DNA of 64,000 nucleotides from Helicobacter_B zhangjianzhongii (GTDB lineage: Bacteria; Campylobacterota; Campylobacteria; Campylobacterales; Helicobacteraceae). The translations under genes were made by a program, and so were the position numbers. The notes below the pieces were generated by a model that saw only the letters and a program-made list of their open reading frames with translations, was not told the DNA's origin and ran no database searches. The number at the start of each line of letters is the position of its first letter. Within the stretch, counting starts at the first letter, position 1. Where the stretch lies: NCBI RefSeq assembly GCF_030249855.1, contig NZ_JANURN010000002.1:124001-188000 (forward strand). The letters are read 5' to 3'. Positions 51,146 through 62,122 of this stretch are shown piece after piece.

Positions 51146-53122
51146 ATGCTACGAAGCAAGGAGCAATACCTAAGTGCGCTAAAGACACTACAAACTTACG
51201 CGTATGCTTACTATGTGCTTGATGATCCAATCGCTAGCGATGAGGAATACGACATACTCTATCATCAAGTCAAAGCCTATGAGAGCAAGCACCCCCAAGA
51301 CACTCTGCCAGAGTCCCCCACGCAGCGCGTAGGTGGCGGTGTGCTAGAGGGCTTTGAGAAGCACACACATAAGCAGAGAATGTGGAGTCTTGATGATGTC
51401 TTTAGCGTGCAGGAGCTAGAGGAGTGGGTGGAGCGACTGCATAGACAATACCCACACGCTAGCTTTGTATGCTCGCCGAAGTTTGATGGCGCATCGCTTA
51501 ATCTCTGCTATGAAAACGGCGTGCTAGTGAGTGCTGCCACAAGGGGCGATGGACTCATTGGCGAAGAGGTGCTGCAAAATGCCAAGACAATCCACTCTAT
51601 CCCACTCACAATCCCCCATAAAGACACGATTGAAATCCGCGGTGAAGTCGTGATAAAACGAGCGGATTTTGCCGCGCTTAATGCCGCTAGAGCAGAGCAG
51701 GGCTTGCCACTTTTTGCCAATCCGCGCAATGCCGCAGCAGGCTCACTGCGCCAGCTAGATAGCGCGATCACTGCCCAAAGGAAGCTGCTGTTTATTCCGT
51801 GGGGCATTGGCTTTAGCGAGCAAGCGATCTCTGCTAGCTTTTATGAGACAATGCGCTTTGTGGAAAAAAGTGGATTCTACCCCATAATGCGCCATATCCG
51901 CCAAGCTAGCAACGCCCAAGAAATCCACGCCTACTATGAGTATCTACAACAACAGCGCGATGGCTTTGCGATGATGCTAGATGGTATGGTGGTGATGATA
52001 GATAGCTTTGCCCTACAAGATGAGCTAGGCTGGACGATCAAGTCTCCTCGCTTTGCTTGTGCGTATAAATTCCCAGCGGTTGAGAAGATCACGCAAATCC
52101 TTTCTATCACCAATCAAGTGGGGCGCACAGGCGTGATCACACCCGTAGCAGAGCTAGAGCCTATCGAGATTGAAGGTGCTATGATCACGCGCGCTAGTTT
52201 GTATAATTACAGCGATATTGAGAAAAAGGGCATTTATCTTAATGACTTTGTCATCATTATCCGCAGTGGCGATGTGATCCCTAAAATCATTAAGCCCTTA
52301 GTCGCTAGGCGCGATGGCTCTCAAACCCCTATCCTCCCTCCTACAACCTGCCCAGAATGCCACTCACACTTGGTGCAAGAAGAAGTAGCCTTGCGCTGCT
52401 GCAACCTCTCGTGCAAAGCTCGCATAGTCGAGTCTATCGTGTATTTTGCGAGCAAAAAGGCATTAAACATCGATGGGCTAGGCGAGAAGCTAGTCTATCA
52501 GCTCTATGAAGCTGGGCTCATTACCTCTATCCTTGATCTTTATGTCCTTGATAAGCAAAGCCTGCTATCTCTAGAGGGCTTTAAAGATAAAAAGGCAAGC
52601 AATCTCCTAAATGCCATTGCCACAACTAAGCATATCGCGCTATGGCGGTTTATCAACGCGCTAGGCATTACACATATTGGCGAGTGGGCGAGCAAGGAGC
52701 TAGAGAGAAGCTTTGGGCTTGACTGCTTTGCAAAAAGCTATGAAGAGATTATCGCCATTAGTGGCTTTGGGCAGGAGATGGCGCGAAGCTTTGTGGAGTT
52801 TGTGCGTATCAATGCCGAGTTTATCAACAGGCTTTTAGCACTCATTGAGCCTACACCCCTAGAATCCACTTTTGAAAAAGTGGATTCTAGCCCCATAGCT
52901 AATCTAAGCTTTGTCATCACCGGCACACTGAGTGTCCCGCGCGATGTGATGAAGCAAAGACTAGAAGACCTAGGCGCGCGCGTAAGCTCTAGTGTGAGTA
53001 AAAAGACAGATTTTGTGCTGTGTGGGGTGGATTCTGGGAGCAAGGAGCAAAAGGCTAGGGAGCTTGGCGTGCGCATTATCGATGAAGCAGGATTAGAGCA
53101 ATTACTAGCAGCTAAGTCCTAG
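51146..53122 (+). CDS. ligA: NAD-dependent DNA ligase
   Basis: Seals nicks with NAD+. The 658-residue protein has the adenylation Lys in CSPKFDGASLN (near residue 114), an OB-fold, a four-Cys zinc finger (CPECHSHLVQEEVALRCCNLSCKARI near 400), HhH repeats and a C-terminal BRCT domain (NLSFVITGTLSVPRDVMKQRL). A perfect 15-bp inverted pair of the AAAAGTGGATTCTAG motif (52859-52890) is translated as LESTFEKVDSS exactly in the linker before BRCT. Confidence 0.96.
   Translation: MLRSKEQYLSALKTLQTYAYAYYVLDDPIASDEEYDILYHQVKAYESKHPQDTLPESPTQRVGGGVLEGFEKHTHKQRMWSLDDVFSVQELEEWVERLHRQYPHASFVCSPKFDGASLNLCYENGVLVSAATRGDGLIGEEVLQNAKTIHSIPLTIPHKDTIEIRGEVVIKRADFAALNAARAEQGLPLFANPRNAAAGSLRQLDSAITAQRKLLFIPWGIGFSEQAISASFYETMRFVEKSGFYPIMRHIRQASNAQEIHAYYEYLQQQRDGFAMMLDGMVVMIDSFALQDELGWTIKSPRFACAYKFPAVEKITQILSITNQVGRTGVITPVAELEPIEIEGAMITRASLYNYSDIEKKGIYLNDFVIIIRSGDVIPKIIKPLVARRDGSQTPILPPTTCPECHSHLVQEEVALRCCNLSCKARIVESIVYFASKKALNIDGLGEKLVYQLYEAGLITSILDLYVLDKQSLLSLEGFKDKKASNLLNAIATTKHIALWRFINALGITHIGEWASKELERSFGLDCFAKSYEEIIAISGFGQEMARSFVEFVRINAEFINRLLALIEPTPLESTFEKVDSSPIANLSFVITGTLSVPRDVMKQRLEDLGARVSSSVSKKTDFVLCGVDSGSKEQKARELGVRIIDEAGLEQLLAAKS
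52859..52890. repeat. perfect inverted pair of the 15-mer motif in ligA
   Basis: CTAGAATCCACTTTT (52859-52873) and AAAAGTGGATTCTAG (52876-52890) with a two-base gap. It is the longest perfect inverted pair of this motif that I found. It falls at a domain boundary of LigA. Confidence 0.9.
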
Positions 53123-53188
53123 ATCTAGCTTATCGTGCTTGCTATGACTATGGAGAGAGACAAAGTGTCGCTAGATCACTTTCAAGCA

Positions 53189-53917
53189 TCAAACAAACAA
53201 TGCTGAGCCGATACGCACCATATTTGCCCCTTGTTTAATCGCATAGGCAAAGTCCCCGCTCATACCCATAGACAAAGTCTCTACACCTGCAAAGTGCGCT
53301 TGCAGCGTATCATACAGGGCTTTTGTCCTAGCAAAGCTCTCTTCTATGGCTTGTGTATCGTGCGTGTGCGCACCTATACACATAAGCCCTTGTAAGCGCA
53401 AATGCGGGCAATGCGCACGGATATGGGCGAAAGCATCACAAGTGGATTCTAGGGAGAAGCCGTGCTTGCTAGGCTCATTTGCGGCATTGACTTGTAGCAA
53501 GATAGGCTGGATTCTATCCTTTGCGCGGCATTTTTCATCAAGGCTTAGGGCTAGCTCTAGGGAGTGGATAGAGTGGATTAGAGTGGGGCTTAGGGCTAGG
53601 AGGGAGTTGATTTTATTGCGCTGGAGTGTGCCGATGAAATGCCACTCAATGGGCGCGCTAGCTGGCGCAGTGGGGGCTAGATCGCTTAATGCACTGCAAA
53701 ATCCACGCTGCTTATCGCGCAAATCTTGCACCCTGTTTTCGCCAAAGGCATATTGCCCAGCAAGGTAGAGTGCGCGCATAGAATCTAGATTTTGGTATTT
53801 GCTTACAGCGATGAGTTTGATTGTGTGTTTGCCGAGATTGTGCTGCTTTTGGTATTGTGCGGCGGCGGTTTGGATTTGCTGGGTGATGTGGGCGAGATTG
53901 TGTGCTAGATTATGCAT
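53189..53917 (-). CDS. YggS-family PLP-binding protein
   Basis: PLP homeostasis protein (COG0325), an alanine-racemase-fold monomer that stores or delivers PLP. ATG 53917 gives 242 residues and the family start (IKLIAVSKYQNLDSMRALYLAGQYAFGENRVQ, with the PLP Lys in VSKYQ). GMSGDFAYAIKQGANMVRIGSALF closes the barrel. An in-frame extension to 54070 runs into fabH and is rejected. It overlaps the fabH stop by eight bases. Confidence 0.92.
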   Translation of the reverse strand: MHNLAHNLAHITQQIQTAAAQYQKQHNLGKHTIKLIAVSKYQNLDSMRALYLAGQYAFGENRVQDLRDKQRGFCSALSDLAPTAPASAPIEWHFIGTLQRNKINSLLALSPTLIHSIHSLELALSLDEKCRAKDRIQPILLQVNAANEPSKHGFSLESTCDAFAHIRAHCPHLRLQGLMCIGAHTHDTQAIEESFARTKALYDTLQAHFAGVETLSMGMSGDFAYAIKQGANMVRIGSALFV

Positions 53918-54890
53918 ATAGCGGTGTGCCGCCAAAATACACCAACGCCGACCCCCAAGTAAATCCCCCGCCAAAGGCATCAAGCAGCATAAGATCGCCT
54001 TTTTTAAGTCTCTTAGCCTTGTAGGCTTCATCGATTGCCATAGGGATACTTGCTGCTGAGGTATTGCCATATTTCTGCACGGTTATGATGACTTGATCAT
54101 CGCGCAAGCCTAGCTGCTCGCCTACTGCGGAGATAATGCGTAAATTTGCTTGATGAGGGATAAAGAGATTGATAGCTTCAGGGGAGAGATGATTGCGCTC
54201 TAGGATATGGATCACATCGGCAGTAAGTGTGCGCACTGCGTGCTTGAAGACCTCGCTGCCTTTCATTTGCAGCTTGCCGCCTGCACCATCGCTAGATTTT
54301 TGCGGTGTCATTAGCAAGTCGCTATATGTGCCATTTGCGCCGATATGGACATCAAGGATAGATTCTGCTTTGTCTTGTGTGCGTGAGATGACAGCAGCCC
54401 CTGCCCCATCGCCAAAAAGCACGCAAGTCCCCCTATCGCTAAAGTCTAGGACATTGCTGACTTTTTCTGCTCCCACAATAAGCACATTGCGATATGTGCC
54501 TGACTCTACAAAGCTCTTTGCCACGGAGAGTAGGTAGATAAACCCCGTGCAAGCAGCAGTTATATCAAAGGCTGGGACATCAACTATGCCAAGCCCAGCA
54601 CTGATCAAGCACGCATTGCTAGGCATAGCCATAAAATCTGGGCTAAGGGTCGCGCAGATAACGAGATCTATATCTTTGGCTGTGAGATTGGCTCGCTCTA
54701 TGGCTAGGGAGGCTGCTTTGATCCCTAGATCACTGCTACCTTCATCATCGCTTGCAAAGTAGCGAGATCTGATCCCTGTGCGTTTGGTGATCCACTCATC
54801 GCTTGTATCAAGCGTGCTTTCAAACTCTGCATTTGGGACACAGCGACTTGGCACAAATGATGCGATAGAGCGCATAGCAGCATAATACAT
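53910..54890 (-). CDS. fabH: 3-oxoacyl-ACP synthase III
   Basis: Starts fatty-acid synthesis by condensing acetyl-CoA with malonyl-ACP. The 326-residue chain has catalytic Cys in DITAACTGF, His in FIPHQANLRI and Asn in KYGNTSAAS. It follows plsX by 2 bp, the conserved lipid cluster order. Confidence 0.96.
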   Translation of the reverse strand: MYYAAMRSIASFVPSRCVPNAEFESTLDTSDEWITKRTGIRSRYFASDDEGSSDLGIKAASLAIERANLTAKDIDLVICATLSPDFMAMPSNACLISAGLGIVDVPAFDITAACTGFIYLLSVAKSFVESGTYRNVLIVGAEKVSNVLDFSDRGTCVLFGDGAGAAVISRTQDKAESILDVHIGANGTYSDLLMTPQKSSDGAGGKLQMKGSEVFKHAVRTLTADVIHILERNHLSPEAINLFIPHQANLRIISAVGEQLGLRDDQVIITVQKYGNTSAASIPMAIDEAYKAKRLKKGDLMLLDAFGGGFTWGSALVYFGGTPLYA

Positions 54891-54892
54891 CT

Positions 54893-55900
54893 CTACTCCT
54901 TGCTGGCAAATGCCTGGGCTATGCGCTCACACACTTTGGTTTCACACGCTCGCAATGCTTGATATACGGCATTTTCTATGGCGCGGGCGTTAGATTTTCC
55001 GTGGCTGATTATGGCGACTTTTTTGACCCCAAGCAGTGGCGCACCGCCATACTCGGCGTAATCGACCTTTTTCTTAAGATTGGCAAATGCGCCTTTAAGT
55101 AGCAGCCCACCTAGCAGGCGCAAAGGAGATGACTTAATCTCTTGTTTTAGGATAGTGCTTATAGAGCTTGAGACACCTTCACTTGCCTTTAGCACGAGAT
55201 TCCCGCTAAAGCCATCGCATACGATGACATCAACACTGCCATTAAATATGTCATTGCCCTCTACATTGCCCTTGAAAAACGCATAGGGCTTCAGCATAGC
55301 AAAGGCGGCTTTTGTGAGTTCATTGCCTTTAGATTCTTCCTCGCCATTTGCTAAAAGCCCCACGCGGATAGCGTTTTCATCATAGCCCATCACGCCTCGC
55401 GCGTATTCATAGCCCATTATCGCAAACTCCACTAGGTATTCAGGCTTGCAGTCGGTGTTTGCCCCGGCATCTAGGATCATACTAGGCTTATCTGTGATAG
55501 TGGGCATAAGTGTGCAAATAGCAGGGCGCGACACGCCATCAATGCGCCCAAGCCGCAAGGTCGCTAGACTCATAGTCGAGCCGCTATGCCCGGGTGATAC
55601 AAGCGCATTAGCTTTACCCTCTCGCACAAGCTCTGTGGCGATATAAATCGATGAATCCTTGCGCTTTAGGGCATCGGTGGCACTCTCTTCCATACGGATA
55701 TAGTCGCTACAATGCACCACTTCTACGCGCTCATTTGCCCCATACGCCACGCTACTTTGGGAAAGCACAGGGACTATCTCGCGCTCATCGCCTACAAGCA
55801 GCACCTTGCACTCACGCGCTTTGCTCGCTGCAATAGCACCTTGCACAATGGGCGCGACTCCGTGGTCAGCCCCCATCACATCAACAGCTATTTTCCACAT
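54893..55900 (-). CDS. plsX: phosphate acyltransferase PlsX
   Basis: Makes acyl-phosphate from acyl-ACP for PlsY (gene at 28 kb). The 335-residue protein has the family start IAVDVMGADHGVAPIVQGAI, the central DAGANTDCKPEYLVEFAIMGY block and the GGAPLLGVKKVAIISHGKSNARAI end. It lies between rpmF and fabH, a very conserved arrangement. Confidence 0.96.
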   Translation of the reverse strand: MWKIAVDVMGADHGVAPIVQGAIAASKARECKVLLVGDEREIVPVLSQSSVAYGANERVEVVHCSDYIRMEESATDALKRKDSSIYIATELVREGKANALVSPGHSGSTMSLATLRLGRIDGVSRPAICTLMPTITDKPSMILDAGANTDCKPEYLVEFAIMGYEYARGVMGYDENAIRVGLLANGEEESKGNELTKAAFAMLKPYAFFKGNVEGNDIFNGSVDVIVCDGFSGNLVLKASEGVSSSISTILKQEIKSSPLRLLGGLLLKGAFANLKKKVDYAEYGGAPLLGVKKVAIISHGKSNARAIENAVYQALRACETKVCERIAQAFASKE

Positions 55901-55939
55901 CTCTACTCCTTAGCGGTTGGCTAAACGCGATTTAGTGAG

Positions 55940-56089
55940 TTATTTATATGAGCCACTAAATTTATTGATATGGTGTGGGAGCTTCCAGCTGCCGTCTTTG
56001 TCTTTGATCGGTTTTGCTAGGGCGATTTTGTAGTGAGTCCTGCGTTTTGCTGCTCTTGTTTTACTTACTCGTCTCTTTGGCACTGCCAT
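55940..56089 (-). CDS. rpmF: 50S ribosomal protein L32
   Basis: A 49-residue basic protein reading MAVPKRRVSKTRAAKRRTHY..., the classic L32 start, with WKLPHHIN near the end. AAGGAG lies upstream. The gene overlaps the 3' end of the DUF177 gene by 29 bp, which is more than usual, and is followed by plsX. Confidence 0.95.
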   Translation of the reverse strand: MAVPKRRVSKTRAAKRRTHYKIALAKPIKDKDGSWKLPHHINKFSGSYK

Positions 56090-56441
56090 AGTGGTCTCCT
56101 TTATTATGATAGTCAAGCTTGATGGATTCTATCTCGCTTTGTAAGATAGAATCCAAATCGACAAAGCCATCAAAACACTCAATCACATCAAGTGCATCAA
56201 AGCGTTGGCTTTGTATATCCCAGAATCCATCTGCGATATACAAAACCAACTTTTCATCAATCTCTTGTAAAAATTCTTCCCCACTTCTATCGCATATCAG
56301 CTCTATTTGACCCTTTAGGCTCGCATCGATACAAAACAGCCCCTTTTCTTTGGCAAAGATTTCGCCCTTGAAGCAAAGCCCTTGCGCACATAGCTCAAAT
56401 GGCTTTGGCGTGGCGGAGATCTTTTTAGCCTGTATGCGCAT
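56061..56441 (-). CDS. DUF177/YceD family protein
   Basis: A 126-residue protein of the YceD family, encoded just before rpmF in most bacteria; an rRNA-processing role has been suggested for relatives. Recognisable are the central Cys-containing LKGQIELICDRSGEEFLQEIDE and the acidic VIECFDGFVDLDSIL end. The start could be ATG 56441 or GTG 56450; neither has a good ribosome site. It runs 29 bp into rpmF. Confidence 0.82.
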   Translation of the reverse strand: MRIQAKKISATPKPFELCAQGLCFKGEIFAKEKGLFCIDASLKGQIELICDRSGEEFLQEIDEKLVLYIADGFWDIQSQRFDALDVIECFDGFVDLDSILQSEIESIKLDYHNKGDHYGSAKETSK

Positions 56442-56462
56442 AGCAAGCACACGCTGCTAGAT

Positions 56463-56879
56463 CTAGCAAATCTCTCTAGCAGCGAAGAAAAACGCGATTT
56501 CATTACGCGCATTCTCTAGGCTATCGCTGCCATGCACGGCATTAGCATCAATACTTTGCGCAAAATCCGCACGGATCGTGCCGGGCTTGGCTTCTTTGGG
56601 GTTTGTCGCGCCCATTAGATCGCGGTTTTTGCTCACGGCATTATCCCCTTCTAGCACCATCACTACCACTGGACCGCTGATCATAAACTCTATAAGATCG
56701 TTGAAAAATGGTCGGTCTTTGTGGATAGCGTAGAATGCTTGCGCATCGCATTTAGATAGTTGAAGCTTCTTCATCGCAGCAATTCTTAAGCCATTGCTCT
56801 CAAAGCGATCGATGATTTTGCCGATCACGCCTTTTTGCACGGCATCAGGCTTGATGATAGAGAGAGTCTGCTCTGCCAT
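56463..56879 (-). CDS. ndk: nucleoside diphosphate kinase
   Basis: Transfers gamma-phosphate among nucleotides. The 138-residue enzyme has the phospho-His motif NAVHGSDSLENA and the TLSIIKPDAVQKGVIGKII start. It heads the ndk-DUF177-rpmF-plsX-fabH cluster; an AAGGAG site precedes it. The last residues (FFAAREIC) are normal. Confidence 0.96.
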   Translation of the reverse strand: MAEQTLSIIKPDAVQKGVIGKIIDRFESNGLRIAAMKKLQLSKCDAQAFYAIHKDRPFFNDLIEFMISGPVVVMVLEGDNAVSKNRDLMGATNPKEAKPGTIRADFAQSIDANAVHGSDSLENARNEIAFFFAAREIC

Positions 56880-57052
56880 AAAATCTCCTTAACAATAAGT
56901 CAAATGTAGTAAATAGAATTTGCGATTATAAGCCCATAATGCTTAAATAATAATTACTTATAATAATAATCGCGCTAGGCTTTGCGATATAATGCGTGGC
57001 TTTGATGAGCTAAAGTCCTTGCCCCATTTAAAGTCTTTACTAAGGAGACCCT

Positions 57053-57796
57053 ATGATCATAATCCCAGCGCGGCTTGCTTCCACTCGCTTTCCAAACAAA
57101 ATCCTAGCCGATATTTTTGGGCTACCTATGGTGATAAAAAGTGCCAAAAACGCCGCCAAAGTCGATGAGGTCTGCGTGGCTTGCGATGATATAAGCGTGC
57201 TAGAGCTATGCCAGAGCCACAATATCCGCGCCACTCTTACAAGCAAAGATCATCAAAGTGGCACTGATAGATGCTATGAAGCGGCAAAAAAGCTAGGGCT
57301 TCCTAGCAGTGAGATCATCATCAATCTCCAAGCTGATGAGCCGTTTTTGGAGCCAGAGATTTTGCAGGCATTGCAGGGCAAGATGGCGCAAGGTGCGTTT
57401 ATGGCAAGCTGTGCTACACATATCACCAAAGCCCAAGCCCTTGACCCAAATGTGGTGAAAGTCGCGGTGGATTCTAGTGGGAATGCGCTGTATTTCTCGC
57501 GCTCTCTTATCCCTTATGATCGCGATGGTAGCACAGATGATAGCAAAATGGATTCTAGCTATTTAGGGCATTTGGGCGTGTATGGGTATAGTGTGGAGAG
57601 TCTTAAAGAGTTTTGCTCCCTACCACAATCTAGGGAGCAATCCCCCCTAGAGCATACAGAGAAGCTAGAGCAGCTACGCGCGCTTTACAATGGATGGCGC
57701 ATTGCTATGGTGTTTGTAGAGACACAGAGCATAGGGATTGACAGCCCAGAGGATCTAGCAAGGGCTTTGGCGCGATTTAGCCATAAAGAGTCCTAA
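57053..57796 (+). CDS. kdsB: 3-deoxy-manno-octulosonate cytidylyltransferase
   Basis: Activates KDO for lipid A core assembly. The 247-residue protein begins IIIPARLASTRFPNKILADIFGLPM and contains NLQADEPFLEPEIL and the HLGVYGYSVESLKEFC block. A ribosome site AAGGAG precedes the start. It lies just upstream of a phase-variable ATP-grasp gene, which could also act on surface glycans. Confidence 0.95.
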   Translation: MIIIPARLASTRFPNKILADIFGLPMVIKSAKNAAKVDEVCVACDDISVLELCQSHNIRATLTSKDHQSGTDRCYEAAKKLGLPSSEIIINLQADEPFLEPEILQALQGKMAQGAFMASCATHITKAQALDPNVVKVAVDSSGNALYFSRSLIPYDRDGSTDDSKMDSSYLGHLGVYGYSVESLKEFCSLPQSREQSPLEHTEKLEQLRALYNGWRIAMVFVETQSIGIDSPEDLARALARFSHKES

Positions 57797-57860
57797 AGAA
57801 ACCAGATAAAGCAAGATTCTGCTAGAATCCACATTTTCAAGCCCAACACAAAGGACACAA

Positions 57861-59055
<1,195 letters not shown>

Positions 59056-59169
59056 TCGCTTCAAGACTACACACTATGCTTAAGCATTTAGGGTGGATTA
59101 AGTGAGATTTTAGCACTTTGTGCCTAAAATCCGCAGCTAGATTAGCTGCAAAGTAGCAAAGGAGAGAAA

Positions 59170-60354
59170 ATGAAAAAAGTGGATTCTAGCTTTGATATGA
59201 CACAAAAAAGCACACAAGAACTTATAGCAGAGGTCTCCACTAGGCTTGATAGGATAGAGAAGCTCCCCGCGCACAATGGCGATAAAGAGCTTATCACAGA
59301 GCTAGAGAGTAAGGGTATCTCACGGCGTGATTTTATGAAATGGGCGGGGGCGATGACAGCAGCTCTCTCACTTCCAGCAAGCTTCGCACCGCTTACCGCG
59401 CGTGCCGCAGAGATCGCTAATCGCACACCTGTGATCTGGCTGCATATGGCAGAATGCACCGGCTGCAGCGAGAGCTTGCTACGCACAGAGGATCCAAGCG
59501 TGGATTCTGTGATATTTGATATGATAAACCTTGAATACCACGAGACCATTATGGCAGCCTCAGGCTACCAAGCGACACAAAACCTAGAATCCGCTATCAA
59601 AAAACACCACGGCAACTATATCTTAATGGTAGAAGGTGGGATACCAAAGGGCAGTAGCGAATACTTCCTAACAATCGGGGCAAATGCCACCACAGGTGCG
59701 CAAGAGTGCCGCCACGCCACAGAGGGAGCTATGGCGATATTTGCTATTGGGACTTGCTCTAGCTATGGTGGTGTGCAAGCTGCCGCGCCCAATCCCACCA
59801 ACGCCCAACCACTTGATAAAATCATCTCAAAGCCTGTGATAAAAGTCCCGGGCTGCCCACCAAGTGAGAAAAATATCGTAGGCAATGTGCTGTATTTTGT
59901 GATGTTTGGCAAGACTCCGCCTATTGATGCCTTTGGGCGACCTACTTGGGCGTATGGGCATAGGATCCACGATCTCTGCGAGCGTAGAGGGCATTTTGAT
60001 GCGGGTGAGTTTGTAGAAGCCTTTGGCGATAGCAACGCTGAAAAAGGCTACTGCCTATACAAAGTAGGCTGCAAAGGTCCCTATACTTTCAACAACTGCT
60101 CTAAACTGCGCTTCAACTCCCACACAAGCTGGCCCATACAAGCAGGGCACGGCTGCATTGGCTGTAGTGAGCCAAACTTCTGGGATACGATGAGTCCGTT
60201 TGAGCGACCCTTGGGGAATACGCCATTCCACACCGCATATAGCGGCTATGGCGCAGATAAAGCGGCAGATACAATCGGCACCGCAGTGCTTGCTGTAACA
60301 GCTGTGGGCATCGCCGCGCACGCAGTCGTATCAAGTATGACTAAAGCCAAATAG
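59170..60354 (+). CDS. hydA: [NiFe] hydrogenase small subunit
   Basis: The electron-transferring subunit of the membrane uptake hydrogenase, with three Fe-S clusters. The 394-residue precursor has a Tat signal (ISRRDFMKWAGAM, residues about 52-64) preceded by an unusually long N-terminal stretch with a KVDSSFD motif at residues 3-9. The cysteines of the proximal cluster are in AECTGCSES, GTCSSYGG and VPGCPPSE; the distal ones follow. A C-terminal hydrophobic helix (TIGTAVLAVTAVGIAAHAVV) anchors it. AGGAG precedes the start. H2 oxidation is a main energy source in H. pylori; hydABCDE here matches HP0631-HP0635. Confidence 0.95.
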   Translation: MKKVDSSFDMTQKSTQELIAEVSTRLDRIEKLPAHNGDKELITELESKGISRRDFMKWAGAMTAALSLPASFAPLTARAAEIANRTPVIWLHMAECTGCSESLLRTEDPSVDSVIFDMINLEYHETIMAASGYQATQNLESAIKKHHGNYILMVEGGIPKGSSEYFLTIGANATTGAQECRHATEGAMAIFAIGTCSSYGGVQAAAPNPTNAQPLDKIISKPVIKVPGCPPSEKNIVGNVLYFVMFGKTPPIDAFGRPTWAYGHRIHDLCERRGHFDAGEFVEAFGDSNAEKGYCLYKVGCKGPYTFNNCSKLRFNSHTSWPIQAGHGCIGCSEPNFWDTMSPFERPLGNTPFHTAYSGYGADKAADTIGTAVLAVTAVGIAAHAVVSSMTKAK

Positions 60355-60373
60355 CACGCATTAAGGAGAGAAA

Positions 60374-62113
60374 ATGACAAAGCGAATTATTGTAGATCCA
60401 ATCACAAGGATTGAAGGACACTTGCGTATAGAAGTGATCGTTGATGAGAGCAACACCATTGTCGATGCGTTTTCTTCATCGACTTTGTGGAGAGGATTAG
60501 AGAAAATCATCGTAGGGCGCGATCCTAGAGATGCGGGGTTTATCGCGCAAAGGATCTGTGGTGTATGCACATATAGTCACTATAAAGCCGGTATTGTTGC
60601 TGTTGAAGATGCCCTAGGTATCAAGCCTCCGCTCAATGCGCAAATGGTGCGATCGCTTATGAATATCTCACTCTTTTTGCACGACCACATTGTGCATTTC
60701 TATACGCTACACGGACTTGATTGGTGTGATATTACAAGCGCATTAAAAGCCGACCCAGCAAAAGCTGCAAAAGAAGCCTACAAATACGCCAAAATTCCTT
60801 TATGCGCTGGAGAAAATGAGCTCCTAGCCGTGCAAAAGCGCGTAGGAGACTTTGTCCAGCAAGGCGCACTAGGACCATTCCAAAACGCTTATTGGGGGCA
60901 TAGGACTTATCGCTTCTCTCCAGAGCAAAATCTCATTGTCCTATCGCACTATCTAAAGCTCCTTGAAGTGCAGCGCGAAGTGGCAAAAATGATGGCAATC
61001 TTTGGTGCTAAGCAGCCCCACCCACAAAGTCTAACCGTAGGTGGGGTAACTTCTGTTATGGATATTTTAGATCCTACAAGGCTTGGCGAGTGGAAGAGTA
61101 AATTTGAAATGGTAGCAGACTTCGTGTATCGCGCATATTGGGCAGATCTTGTAATGGCAGCTCAAGTGTATGCTAGCGAGCCTTCAGTGGCACAAGCAGG
61201 CTGCGGAGTGAAAAACTTCCTATCACACGCTGAAATGCAAATTGGCGAAAATGAGTATTTATATAGCACAGGGATTGTGAAAAATGGCGATTTAAGCAAG
61301 CTCTATGATTTAGATGAAAATCTCATCGCCGAAGAAGTTACAAACTCTTGGTATAAGTATGAAAACACCGATAAAGTCGCTCTCCATCCCTATGATGGGC
61401 AAACAACGCCAGACTACACAGGCTTTGATGATGGAGTAAGCATAGGACCAGATGGCAAGGAAATCCCCACTAAAAATCTCAAACACGATGGCAAATACTC
61501 GTGGATCAAATCTCCGCGCTATGATGGCGAGCCTATGGAGGTAGGACCTTTGGCAACCGTCGTAGTAGGGCTTGCAGCCAAAAATCCCTACATCACGCCC
61601 GTAGCGCAAGAGTTTTTAAAGCAAACAGGCTTGCCGGTAGATGCTCTCTTTACCACACTTGGTAGAACAGCGGCGAGATGTATTGAAGCGCGTGTGTTGT
61701 GTGATTATGGACTAAAGGCATTTGACACACTTGTGGAGAATCTCAAAGTCGATACACGCACTTGTGCGCCTTATAGCATTGATGAGAGTAAGGAATACAA
61801 GGGGCGATATATCGGCAATGTGCCTAGAGGTATGCTAAGCCACTGGGTGCGAATCAAAGGCGGCAAGGTGGAGAATTATCAAGCGGTCGTGCCTTCTACT
61901 TGGAATGCCGGTCCAAGAGACTCTCAAGGCAAGAAAGGTCCCTATGAAATGAGCCTTATAGGCACAAAGGTAGCGGATATTACACAGCCTTTAGAGATTA
62001 TCCGCCATATCCATTCATTTGACCCTTGTATTGCGTGTGCGGTGCATATTATGGATACAAAGGGCGTGGAGCTTAGTGAGTATCAAGTCAAGCCCTCATT
62101 TGCTCGCATATAA
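60374..62113 (+). CDS. hydB: [NiFe] hydrogenase large subunit
   Basis: Carries the Ni-Fe active site. The 579-residue protein has the N-terminal cysteine pair RICGVC (about residue 60) and the C-terminal pair DPCIACAVH (about residue 555). Cleavage after that His by HydD removes the last 20 or so residues. Spacing of 19 bp to hydA and 9 bp to hydC indicates one operon. Confidence 0.97.
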   Translation: MTKRIIVDPITRIEGHLRIEVIVDESNTIVDAFSSSTLWRGLEKIIVGRDPRDAGFIAQRICGVCTYSHYKAGIVAVEDALGIKPPLNAQMVRSLMNISLFLHDHIVHFYTLHGLDWCDITSALKADPAKAAKEAYKYAKIPLCAGENELLAVQKRVGDFVQQGALGPFQNAYWGHRTYRFSPEQNLIVLSHYLKLLEVQREVAKMMAIFGAKQPHPQSLTVGGVTSVMDILDPTRLGEWKSKFEMVADFVYRAYWADLVMAAQVYASEPSVAQAGCGVKNFLSHAEMQIGENEYLYSTGIVKNGDLSKLYDLDENLIAEEVTNSWYKYENTDKVALHPYDGQTTPDYTGFDDGVSIGPDGKEIPTKNLKHDGKYSWIKSPRYDGEPMEVGPLATVVVGLAAKNPYITPVAQEFLKQTGLPVDALFTTLGRTAARCIEARVLCDYGLKAFDTLVENLKVDTRTCAPYSIDESKEYKGRYIGNVPRGMLSHWVRIKGGKVENYQAVVPSTWNAGPRDSQGKKGPYEMSLIGTKVADITQPLEIIRHIHSFDPCIACAVHIMDTKGVELSEYQVKPSFARI

Positions 62114-62122
62114 GGAGAGACT

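Noticed and set aside
53918..54070. Upstream extension of the YggS-family gene
   Set aside because: It lies within fabH on the same strand in another frame and is not family-like; the start at 53917 fits the family.
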